From UBA3006 sp031401235 (lineage in GTDB: Bacteria; Actinomycetota; Acidimicrobiia; Acidimicrobiales; Ilumatobacteraceae): a stretch of DNA of 64,000 bases. Location of the stretch: the NCBI GenBank assembly GCA_031401235.1, contig JANNRJ010000002.1, positions 1 to 64,000 on the forward strand. Direction: 5' to 3'. This document shows positions 17,474 through 25,820 of the stretch, piece by piece; position 1 is the first letter of the stretch, and each line of letters begins with the position of its first letter. Below the pieces are notes generated by a model. That model was not told the DNA's origin, searched no databases, and saw nothing but the letters and a program-made list of their open reading frames with translations. The position numbers and the translations under genes were made by a program.

Positions 17474-19241
17474 ACATTTGTTGCAGCGCCTGACGCTGCC
17501 CACGCCCCACACCGCCGAGCCATTGCTCTACGCCCGGACAACAGGCAACACAGTCGTCTCGATTGATCGGGTCACATTGCAAAATGCAGCGACAATTAGT
17601 TTTGATACTTCATTTGGTGTTTTTGCTGCAGGTCGCTGGCGCCGAATAACGCAAGTGAACGACTTGTCGGTGCGTATCGATGCTTTCGGTGTCGGACGGG
17701 CCGAAATTGTCGTCGTCGAAGACTCACGCGAGCAGGTCGTGGCCACGCAAATTCTTGGCGCCGAACCGGTGACACTTGCCGCACCGTCATTGATTGGCTC
17801 AGCGATTGGCACTATGTTCGTGCGCATCGTGGCTGACGGCGAAGTGGTCGTACACGGGGGACAGTGGTTTACCCGCGATGCTCCCGCCCATGACGTTCGA
17901 TTGTCATTGTCAATCACCACATTTAATCGACAGCAGTATGTCCGCCGAACAGTGGAAAACGTGCTGTATCTAGTGGACAAAATCGATGCATTGCGAGGAT
18001 CGGTCCGAGTGCTCGTGGTGGATAATGCGCGCAACATTTCGTTTGATACCGGGCCAGATGCGCCAATTGCGGTGATTGAAAACTTGAATCTTGGTGGAGC
18101 GGGTGGATTCGCTCGCGGACTGATGCAACTGCGACGCGACGGCTGGGCAACTCATGTGTTGTTCATGGACGACGACATCACCCTCGAGCCCGAGGCCCTC
18201 GTGCGGACAATGGCGCTGTTCAGATTCGCCAAGGACGACAAATTGTGCGTTCACGGAGCAATGTTGAGCGAAGAACGTCAATGGATGCAATTTGAGGCCG
18301 GTGCCGAATACTCGTGGCGATCCATCTATCCACTTCAAGCCCTTGGCCGAGACGATGATTTGCGCGAGCGGGAGATCGCATTGCTAGACGCGCCGGAGAT
18401 TCCTTTTGCTTACACGGCCTGGTGGTACACGGCGTTTCCGATCAGCATCACGCCAGATAATCCACTTCCAGTATTTGTGCGCGGCGACGATGTGGCCTTT
18501 GGGTTGATGCACACCGGAAAACATTCGGTGACGCTGAATGGGATCATCGTTTGGCATGCCGACTTTGGGCTCAAAAATAATCCGTCGTCGCTGTTTTACG
18601 AAGCGCGAAATCTTGCCCTGATTGACACGTTGGTATTTGACAAGCATCGCTGGTGGAACCTGGCCTACCGTTTCGCTTCCTTCGGATTCCGCAACTTATT
18701 TTCGATGCGTTATGCCAGCACTGAGTACATGTTGAAAGGTCTGCGCGCGTATATGGCTGGGCCGGCCGAATGGATGAAAATCGATCACGCCGCACTACAT
18801 GATGAATTGCGTGCCTGTTCGGAAGAAAAGCCAGCACCGCTCAGTCCGGAATTGGCTGCCTTATCGGTCCGTCAACCTCGCCATAAAGCCCTGAGAGCCG
18901 TCGGGTTCATTGTCGCCGTGGTCTTGCTTGGTGGGTACATCGTCCCCAAGCGTTTGCGATTGCGCGGTATCGGAACTGCACCGATTGATGCCCGAGCAGT
19001 TGGAGTGGCGACATTGCGTAACCAAATTTTGTACCGGCACGAACGCATTGCCGATGGCTATCTGGTGCAACGCGATACCAAACGCTTTCTTGGCCTGTTA
19101 CGTGAGGTCATTGCTGCAATCGGCCAAATTCGTCGTTCATACAAGCGCCTCCGACGCGAATATCGCGCCGCATACCCGCAACTGGTGAGCGACGAAGCCT
19201 GGGAATCCAGATTTGCCGGGAAACCGATCGATCTTCGTTAG
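17466..19241 (+). CDS. glfT2: GlfT2-like galactofuranosyltransferase
   Basis: A 591-residue GT2-family enzyme. GTG 17466 lies inside the glf stop region. A beta-sandwich-like N-terminal part (about 1-140) precedes the GT-A domain: SLSITTFNRQQYVRRT, the metal-binding DDD triplet at 235-237 (FMDDDITLEPEAL), AWWYTAFPI, the DD motif in RGDDVAF (339-345), and His364 in VWHADFG. These match the GlfT2 layout, in which one enzyme polymerises alternating galactofuranose linkages. The C terminus has one hydrophobic segment near VGFIVAVVLLGGYIV that may anchor it at the membrane. It converges on the SpoIID-domain gene with a 4 bp overlap. Confidence 0.92.
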   Translation: MAEHLLQRLTLPTPHTAEPLLYARTTGNTVVSIDRVTLQNAATISFDTSFGVFAAGRWRRITQVNDLSVRIDAFGVGRAEIVVVEDSREQVVATQILGAEPVTLAAPSLIGSAIGTMFVRIVADGEVVVHGGQWFTRDAPAHDVRLSLSITTFNRQQYVRRTVENVLYLVDKIDALRGSVRVLVVDNARNISFDTGPDAPIAVIENLNLGGAGGFARGLMQLRRDGWATHVLFMDDDITLEPEALVRTMALFRFAKDDKLCVHGAMLSEERQWMQFEAGAEYSWRSIYPLQALGRDDDLREREIALLDAPEIPFAYTAWWYTAFPISITPDNPLPVFVRGDDVAFGLMHTGKHSVTLNGIIVWHADFGLKNNPSSLFYEARNLALIDTLVFDKHRWWNLAYRFASFGFRNLFSMRYASTEYMLKGLRAYMAGPAEWMKIDHAALHDELRACSEEKPAPLSPELAALSVRQPRHKALRAVGFIVAVVLLGGYIVPKRLRLRGIGTAPIDARAVGVATLRNQILYRHERIADGYLVQRDTKRFLGLLREVIAAIGQIRRSYKRLRREYRAAYPQLVSDEAWESRFAGKPIDLR

Positions 19242-21640
19242 CTTTGGGCCGCTGCGGCAAGCAGAGCCAGCCAGGTCGTTCGATTGATGTTTCCGGTTGG
19301 TTTGAGCCCGACACTTTTCTGAAAACGATTGACCAATGTTGTGGTGCCCGAGCCATAGATACCGTCGGCTTTCACCTTGACTTTAAGTACCCGGGCTAAT
19401 GCAGTCTGGGCCGTGGCCACCGTGCTATGGCGTGTGCCTCGAGAGAGCACGATTTTGTTGATATCCATGCCAAGAATTGCCAGCACGGCTTCGTCGGCAA
19501 TTCCATCATCGGGAAGTGCGTTGGCTAGTTCAACTTTGCGCACCGCGGCTACGGTTCCTTTGCCAAATTGCCCATCAACAATGACGCGCTTGCCCCTGGG
19601 CAATTTCAAATACGCATTCAACTTCGTCTGCAAGGTCTTGACAACATTTCCGCGGTTGCCCTTGATCAGGGGCACGCCGAGTGGCAGAAGCGTTGACGAT
19701 CCGCTTGTAATCAGACCAGCAGTTCTCAGCACATCCAGTTGAGCGCGCAAAAATAAAGCAAATTCGGATTGCCCAGTTGGGCGTAGATGTACATCATCGC
19801 TGAACCAACGCCACTGACTGGCGCCGCTGCTGGCCGCATTCCAATCCATCACCGACACGTTGGGATAGGTCTGTGTTGCCGACCCGATTACGGCATTGGA
19901 GAGGGGATAATTTCGCGACTCACGGCGAGTGGAGAGATTGACAAAGATGATCCGTTGAACGCCGCGAGCGTTGAGGGCATTGACGACCTGATCGACATCG
20001 CTTTGAAAAGTATTTGGGTCATCGTTGTAGCCGAGTTGGATGAGGGCGATTCGTGGAAATTGTTCCGGAGTAAGTGAATTGATGACCGCCAGTGCATCGG
20101 GCAGACCAATGGAAGTGGGTACACATGTTGGACCGACCATGCAGCGGTTGGCAAGTGCCTGAAAGTTGGTACCTGGGTAGGCAGAAGATACGACTGCAGC
20201 GAATTCTCGGGCGATACTTTCACCCACCGAGTCACCAATGAACAACATCGAACCAACGGGTGCGGCTTCAAACGATGCGCCAAATACGGGTGTGGTCTCA
20301 TACCACGGCGCTGGTAGATCGAAGGCAGATTTGAAGTCCCAACCACTGAGAATTTTCGAGCCAGTCGTGCCGGTGATTGCTACCGAAACGGCGTAACCGT
20401 TCCAGTCTCCACCCAAACCATCGTGAGTTGTGACGACCGATGTGAGTGTGCCAATTTGCGGATACTTGGCAACTATTTCGGCCGCCGACAAAACCCTCGT
20501 CCATACCATTAATGAATTGATTGCCTCGGAGGCCAAATCTCCGCCATCCAGATTGACCGGAAATACGCCGCCAGCAGTGCGACCACCGTTGCTAGAAGAA
20601 AATTCGGTGCGCATCACGGCGCCTTTCCCGTTTCGTATCACCATTCCGGCGGTTTCAGCAATGGCTTGATCGGTATATGCGTTCTCTAACGTGATAATTG
20701 CGCCGTTCACCGATTCGCGCAGAGCCGATCCGCCATAGACCTGACAATCCTGGGTATCGCAGGTTTGGGCAAGACCAGGGAATCCGTATATGGCGGTGGC
20801 ATACGAACGGGCTGCCACAGCTTGAGCGCGCAATGCATTCATTCCAGCGCCGCCAGCGGCCGCGCCCCAATCGGCCTGAGACTCGCGGGGGACTACCCCG
20901 CGCAAATAATCATCGAGGCGAACCGCGCTGATCGTGCGATTTTCATTGTTTGTTTTATTTACCGCCCGAATTTCGCCGCGGTAATAACGAATTTTGTTTC
21001 TGCCGTTCGAGCGTGGTTCACACAAACCGATCACGCTGGTCGGGGCGGCCGCACTATCGGAGCCGACTTGGGTAGTGAATGAAGCAACTTCGGAGAAATC
21101 ACCGATCAGGGTGAAACCGACCGTGGTTGGATTATCAGCGGCATTTGGACACTTGCGCTCGGCTGACCCCCACACCCGGTATATACGTTGTTCGGTTTCG
21201 CGGGCAACCAGTGACGTCCATGTCCGACCGGGAATTGGATCCTGTACAAATACGGCATTGCTGCCATCGGCAACGACTGCTGTTTGGTAATTGTTTAGTG
21301 CCGCCAATGCGACAGTCATGATCTGTCCTGGGTCGTCAACTAGGGCGATGACATTGCCGGTCGGTCCGCCGTAATAGAAATCAAGAATTTGTTGCCATGA
21401 CCAACCAGCCGCTGTGGCCCAGCCGTACGCCCCGTATTGGCTCATCCCGCGTCCGTGACCGTAGCCCCGACCATTAATCAGGATGGCTGCCGGTATTTGA
21501 CCTTCGTCGGCACGCGCCACAGAAGTACCGCCAAGCGCCGTGGCAGTGATGAGGGCTGTTGCGATAACGGCAACAACACGAAATTTCTGTGGGGGTACGC
21601 GCATTTCCGAAGATGGTCTCCTGGCCCGCTTGAAAACCAT
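19238..21640 (-). CDS. secreted SpoIID - SGNH-like - peptidoglycan-binding protein
   Basis: An 800-residue exported protein. A signal peptide (VVAVIATALITATALGGTSVARA) follows a basic N terminus; starts at 21640 or 21604 are both possible. Residues about 50-400 carry a SpoIID/LytB amidase-enhancer region with GRGYGHGRGMSQYGAYGWA and the motif DDYLRGVVPRESQADWG. Residues about 460-655 look like an SGNH hydrolase: GDSVGESIA block, QLGYNDDPN and DDVHLRPTG. The end has two peptidoglycan-binding type-1 repeats (VDGQFGKGTVAAV; ADGIYGSGTTTLVNRFQK). SpoIID enzymes act as lytic transglycosylases on denuded glycan. Domain order and adjacency to glf-glfT2 suggest cell-wall remodelling or acyl trimming. 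Confidence 0.85.
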   Translation of the reverse strand: MVFKRARRPSSEMRVPPQKFRVVAVIATALITATALGGTSVARADEGQIPAAILINGRGYGHGRGMSQYGAYGWATAAGWSWQQILDFYYGGPTGNVIALVDDPGQIMTVALAALNNYQTAVVADGSNAVFVQDPIPGRTWTSLVARETEQRIYRVWGSAERKCPNAADNPTTVGFTLIGDFSEVASFTTQVGSDSAAAPTSVIGLCEPRSNGRNKIRYYRGEIRAVNKTNNENRTISAVRLDDYLRGVVPRESQADWGAAAGGAGMNALRAQAVAARSYATAIYGFPGLAQTCDTQDCQVYGGSALRESVNGAIITLENAYTDQAIAETAGMVIRNGKGAVMRTEFSSSNGGRTAGGVFPVNLDGGDLASEAINSLMVWTRVLSAAEIVAKYPQIGTLTSVVTTHDGLGGDWNGYAVSVAITGTTGSKILSGWDFKSAFDLPAPWYETTPVFGASFEAAPVGSMLFIGDSVGESIAREFAAVVSSAYPGTNFQALANRCMVGPTCVPTSIGLPDALAVINSLTPEQFPRIALIQLGYNDDPNTFQSDVDQVVNALNARGVQRIIFVNLSTRRESRNYPLSNAVIGSATQTYPNVSVMDWNAASSGASQWRWFSDDVHLRPTGQSEFALFLRAQLDVLRTAGLITSGSSTLLPLGVPLIKGNRGNVVKTLQTKLNAYLKLPRGKRVIVDGQFGKGTVAAVRKVELANALPDDGIADEAVLAILGMDINKIVLSRGTRHSTVATAQTALARVLKVKVKADGIYGSGTTTLVNRFQKSVGLKPTGNINRTTWLALLAAAAQS

Positions 21641-21668
21641 TCTACCTGACTACTTCAGCGAGGTGAAG

Positions 21669-22577
21669 TCACGCAGATTCAGCAGCGGCCGATGGGAGCG
21701 TGTCTCGTTGTTGAACAACGACGCCCGTGAGCACGAGCGTAATTCCACACAGATCGATGAAAGACGGACGCTGATCCAAGAAAAGAAAACCAAACACGAG
21801 AGCGGTCACAGGTAGGAGAGCAAGCAACACCGAGAATCTTCGCACTGGTATTCGACGCAAAATACTCTGCTCAATTCCATATCCAATTGCATTGGAAAAA
21901 ATTCCGACTAAAAGACATGCACCGAGTAACCACGGCGTCGTCAAGATGGTCATGCTCCCTCTGACCCCGAATGGAGCAATCACGACGGCGCCAATGAGTA
22001 GTCCGACGCCAAGTCCGGACACCCCGCGATCCAGGCGGGCGACTTTGGCGCCAATCACGATATAAGCCGCCCACATTGCTGAAGCGAGGAAGATAAACAA
22101 CAAGCCAAGTGGCTCATCGCCAATCTCGAATCCTGAGAGAATCAACACACCGAACGTGGCGAACAGTAACGCCATCGCGTTGCGCTTGTTGCGGGTTTGC
22201 CACGCTGCCACGCAAATCGGACCGATGAATTCGATTGCCACACCCTTTCCTAAATCGAGGCGATCTATCGCCAAATAAAAGGTGAGGTTCATCAGCGCCA
22301 CCGCGGTGCCAAAAATTGCCGCGGCAACCAACTCATCACGGCGCCAACGATCCCCACGAATTATTCGTGGCGCCGAAAAACACATCAGTACAACGGCGGC
22401 ACCGATAACCCGAAACCAAGCAATGCTTGCCGGAGGGGCGTCATCAAATAGTTGGACCGCAATAACCGCGCCGATGTACTGCGCAGATGCGGAGAAAATG
22501 AAAAAAACCTCGGGCGGAATATTCGCCAGTGGAGATGTTCCCCTATTTCCCGCATGTGGTGCGGGCGAACCACTCAC
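21669..22577 (-). CDS. EamA/RhtA-family exporter
   Basis: A 302-residue membrane protein with ten hydrophobic segments in two EamA repeats, similar in layout to RhtA (threonine/homoserine exporter): FFIFSASAQYIGAVIAVQLF opens the first repeat and FLASAMWAAYIVIGAKVARL the second. The start overlaps the preceding aldolase stop by 4 bp (ATGA), so it is the last gene of the E1-like - aldolase - exporter operon. Its cargo may be the product or a by-product of those two enzymes, but this is inference from position only. Ends in a short polar tail. Confidence 0.85.
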   Translation of the reverse strand: MSGSPAPHAGNRGTSPLANIPPEVFFIFSASAQYIGAVIAVQLFDDAPPASIAWFRVIGAAVVLMCFSAPRIIRGDRWRRDELVAAAIFGTAVALMNLTFYLAIDRLDLGKGVAIEFIGPICVAAWQTRNKRNAMALLFATFGVLILSGFEIGDEPLGLLFIFLASAMWAAYIVIGAKVARLDRGVSGLGVGLLIGAVVIAPFGVRGSMTILTTPWLLGACLLVGIFSNAIGYGIEQSILRRIPVRRFSVLLALLPVTALVFGFLFLDQRPSFIDLCGITLVLTGVVVQQRDTLPSAAAESA

Positions 22578-23398
22578 TCGAAAAGTTCGGGATCAGTTTT
22601 GCAGATCTCTTGGAACAGCGGCTGAAATTGCAACCAACCTGCATCGGGGAATCCTGTGAGTTGCTGGGTGTATTGCGCCATTTCGTGGGGCACCAAAATC
22701 GGAGTTCCAACCGCCTCGGCCAACAGCTGAGCCTGACAATTTCGTTCCATCGTGATGAACCAAAACGCAGCCGCCTCGACGGTTTTGCCGACGGTAAACA
22801 AACCGTGGTTTTGGTGAATGGCTGCTTTGCCGGAGGGGAAGTGCGAGGCGATTTCTTCGCCGGCGGCAACTTCAAACACCACGGCGCCGCCTTGTTCCTT
22901 GATCAGCACATGATCTTCGTAAAACGCACATGCGTCTTGCGTTATCGGATCAAGTTTGCGACCAAGTGTTGACCACGCCTTGCCATACACCGAGTGTGCA
23001 TGGGCGGCGGCGATCACATCTGGTCGAGCTTTGTGTATCGCCGCGTGGAGCACAAACGCGGCTCGATTCACCGGCTGATTGCCATACACAACATCGCCAT
23101 GATGATTGACGCAAATGAGATCACTCACTTTCATCAGCCGGAAACTCTTACCGAATGGGTTTACCCAAAAGTGATCTGGGTACTCGGGATCGCGTGCCGT
23201 GATATGTCCAGCCACGCCCTCACCAAAACCAAGGCGACCAAAGATGCGCAGTGCCGCCGCAAGTTGTTGTTTGCGATGCAATCGTTCGTCTTCAACAGTG
23301 TCAAATAAAGGAGGCGCCAGCTTGGCGACTTCCTTTGGTGTGAGTTCAATGCCGTCAATGGTCGGAACAGTGGTTCGAACTTGCTCGGTGATTGCCAT
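22574..23398 (-). CDS. class II aldolase/adducin-family protein
   Basis: A 274-residue cytosolic protein of the class II (zinc-dependent) aldolase/adducin fold. Landmarks are GEGVAGHITARDP near residue 59 (usual N-SxR region), the metal-ligand HAHSVYGKAWS, and NHGLFTVGKTVEAA carrying the third His. Members cleave sugar phosphates such as fuculose 1-phosphate or methylthioribulose phosphate, or are decarboxylase-like; the substrate here is not predictable. It lies 9 bp after the E1-like TPP enzyme and overlaps the EamA exporter by 4 bp, so the three are almost certainly one operon. Confidence 0.85.
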   Translation of the reverse strand: MAITEQVRTTVPTIDGIELTPKEVAKLAPPLFDTVEDERLHRKQQLAAALRIFGRLGFGEGVAGHITARDPEYPDHFWVNPFGKSFRLMKVSDLICVNHHGDVVYGNQPVNRAAFVLHAAIHKARPDVIAAAHAHSVYGKAWSTLGRKLDPITQDACAFYEDHVLIKEQGGAVVFEVAAGEEIASHFPSGKAAIHQNHGLFTVGKTVEAAAFWFITMERNCQAQLLAEAVGTPILVPHEMAQYTQQLTGFPDAGWLQFQPLFQEICKTDPELFE

Positions 23399-23407
23399 CA
23401 GCCAATG

Positions 23408-25774
23408 TTACGACAAGGCGACAAGAGTCGCATTCACGATCTGTTCGGGCATTAAGTCAAATACCCCGTAAAGTTCCACAATCGTGCCGGACTGGCCAAA
23501 TTCATCGACCCCGACCGGCACAACCTTGGTGCCGTACACCGATCCGAGCCAAGCCAAGGTATGGCTGGCGGCATCGTGCAAAGTGACAATCGGAACGTGT
23601 CTCTCGTTTTCGGTGATGAGTTTCGAAAGATGAAAATTGTCACTAGGTGTCGTGCCGGAGCTTGCTGCGCTGCGCAAGCTACTTCGCCATTGACGATAGA
23701 GCCGATCGGGTGACGTGAGATCCAACACCGTTGCGTCGATACCCTCGGCTCTGAGTTGCTCAGCGGCAGCAATTGCTTCTGGCACCACTGGTCCAGTGGC
23801 GGCGATGATCACATCAGCCAGCGACGCTGGTTCGACCAATCGATATCCACCGCTCAGCACATCGGCTCGCAATGCATCACGGCCGCGCTGCGCGACCACT
23901 TGCTCAAAGGGTGCCTGATTAATTGGTCGAGTAGAAAGTCGCAAGTACAGACTGTCACCGTCAATCGTCCCGAGTCGCTTCAAGCCGTCGCATAATAACC
24001 AATCAAGGGCACGGGCGTAACACGGTTCGGCATACGTAATGTTTGGCAGTTCCATGCCAATTGATGCCGTGATCGTGCTTTGATGAGCACCACCTTCAGG
24101 CGCAAGTGTCACACCGGCTGGCGTTCCAACGACGATAAAACGGGCGCCGTTGTATAACGCATAAATAAGAGCATCCAAGCCGCGACACACAAATGGGTCG
24201 TACAGAGTGCCAATCGGTAATAAATGTTCACCGTGCAACTCGTGTCCGAGTCCAAATGCATGCAAGGTGAGAAATAAATTCATCTCACTAATGCCGAGTT
24301 CGATGTGGCGACCTTGAGGACCTTCTTGCCAACGGAGCAACCTGTCATCGCCTAGATAGTCGGGCTGAACTTGCGAATTAAATACTCCGAACTTGTTGAT
24401 CCATCCACCGAGATTTGTACTCACACTTACATCTGGCGAAGTTGTAACTATTCGGTCACCGACACCACTAACGGCACCAAGTCCGGTGAGCAGCCGACCA
24501 AACACTTCTTGAGTCGACATTGGTTTGGCGCCAACGGCTAAACCGATCTCGACTGGTATGGCAAGTTCTGGGCGGGGCGATATTGGTTGGTTGTTGATGT
24601 CATTGCCAACTGCCCGACAGATCCGATCTTCATCGCTATCTTCAACGAATCGATCGAACTCGGTGTCCAAGGTTAGTCCGACTCGCGAACGAAACGCGTC
24701 GATCTGTTTGGTTGACAACAGTGCGGCATGGTTGAGTGGATCACCGGCAATCGGAAGCCCCCAACCTTTTACTGTGTAGGCAAACACCACGCTTGGTCGG
24801 TCAGTCACCGCGTCGCACTGGCGGTAGCAATCAAGCAACAGCGATATATCGTGGCCGCCTAAATTTTGTACCAGTGGTGCGATGTCATCATCAGGAACTT
24901 TGGTAATGAATTTTTCGACAGATTTTGGTGCGCCTTCCAAAAACTTGTCCCGCAAGTCGGATCCCTGTAGTGCGAACAAACTTTGGTAGCGCTCATTGGA
25001 CATCTCGTCGATATATTTTCGCAATGCCGCACCGCCAGGTTGGGCAAATGCCGCTTCCAATTTACGACCGTATTTTGCCTCCACGACATGCCACCCCGCA
25101 TCGGCAAAAAATTCGGCGAGTTTCTTGATTTTCATTCCGGGGATCACACGATCCAAACTTTGGCGGTTGGCGTCCACAATCCACATCACATTGCCGAGCC
25201 CTTGTAGTGATGGGTCGGTGATGGCTTCCCAAATGTTTCCTTCATCCAGTTCCGCATCGCCGACTAGAGCAATAAATCGTGCCGACCTTTTTGTTCCGAA
25301 ATGTGCTTCTATATATCGACGCGCCATCGACGCAAATAGTGGTGCCACCGCACCAAGACCAACCGAACCGGTGGAGAAGTCGGCAACATCCGGATCCTTG
25401 GTACGGCTGGGGTATGCCTGAAGACCACCGAGACTGCGCAACTTTGTCAGGTACGAACGGTCCAGTTCGCCGGTGAGATATTTGATGGCATGAAATATTG
25501 GGGAAGCGTGCGGTTTGACAGAGACTTTGTCGTCGCCATTCAAATGGCCGAACCACAGGGCAGTCATGATCGACACCACCGATGCACTGCTGGCCATGTG
25601 TCCACCAACTTTGAGCGCATATTCGGCGTCACGGCCATCGCCTGTCGGTTCAACAAGTCGGTCACGATTGGCGTAATCCACGATGCGTACTGCCAGCCAC
25701 AGAACGCGCTGTTCAATACGTTCCAAGACATCAATATTGGCGAGACTGGCTAAATCCAGCGCCGGTGTTTTCAT
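23408..25774 (-). CDS. AceE/transketolase-like thiamine-diphosphate enzyme
   Basis: From ATG 25774 the product is 788 residues, shorter than the usual 880-920 of homodimeric pyruvate dehydrogenase E1 (AceE). The TPP site is in GDAELDEGNIWEAI...VDANRQSLD; the conserved AFSTGSVGLGAVAP-like string (DFSTGSVGLGAVAPLFAS) and HMASSASVVSIMTALWF match the first transketolase domain; GISEMNLFLTLHAFG and the APEGGAHQSTIT string match the second. A C-terminal transketolase domain follows. No E2, E3 or lipoyl protein is nearby, and the neighbours are an aldolase and an exporter, so a transketolase or ketolase role is as likely as pyruvate dehydrogenation. An upstream ATG at 25951 runs into the divergent mutase and is rejected. 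Confidence 0.78.
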   Translation of the reverse strand: MKTPALDLASLANIDVLERIEQRVLWLAVRIVDYANRDRLVEPTGDGRDAEYALKVGGHMASSASVVSIMTALWFGHLNGDDKVSVKPHASPIFHAIKYLTGELDRSYLTKLRSLGGLQAYPSRTKDPDVADFSTGSVGLGAVAPLFASMARRYIEAHFGTKRSARFIALVGDAELDEGNIWEAITDPSLQGLGNVMWIVDANRQSLDRVIPGMKIKKLAEFFADAGWHVVEAKYGRKLEAAFAQPGGAALRKYIDEMSNERYQSLFALQGSDLRDKFLEGAPKSVEKFITKVPDDDIAPLVQNLGGHDISLLLDCYRQCDAVTDRPSVVFAYTVKGWGLPIAGDPLNHAALLSTKQIDAFRSRVGLTLDTEFDRFVEDSDEDRICRAVGNDINNQPISPRPELAIPVEIGLAVGAKPMSTQEVFGRLLTGLGAVSGVGDRIVTTSPDVSVSTNLGGWINKFGVFNSQVQPDYLGDDRLLRWQEGPQGRHIELGISEMNLFLTLHAFGLGHELHGEHLLPIGTLYDPFVCRGLDALIYALYNGARFIVVGTPAGVTLAPEGGAHQSTITASIGMELPNITYAEPCYARALDWLLCDGLKRLGTIDGDSLYLRLSTRPINQAPFEQVVAQRGRDALRADVLSGGYRLVEPASLADVIIAATGPVVPEAIAAAEQLRAEGIDATVLDLTSPDRLYRQWRSSLRSAASSGTTPSDNFHLSKLITENERHVPIVTLHDAASHTLAWLGSVYGTKVVPVGVDEFGQSGTIVELYGVFDLMPEQIVNATLVALS

Positions 25775-25791
25775 CGGTTCAGACTCTAGAT

Positions 25792-25809
25792 TACGAGCCC
25801 AATCTCGTA
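25792..25809. promoter_or_regulatory. inverted repeat between divergent E1-like and mutase genes
   Basis: TACGAG (25792-25797) and CTCGTA (25804-25809) flank a 6 bp spacer in the 46 bp between the two divergent start codons (25774 minus, 25821 plus). It is the only dyad I see there and is well placed for a shared operator or a promoter element, but six-base arms are short and chance is possible. Confidence 0.3.
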
Positions 25810-25820
25810 GCCTTATCTGG

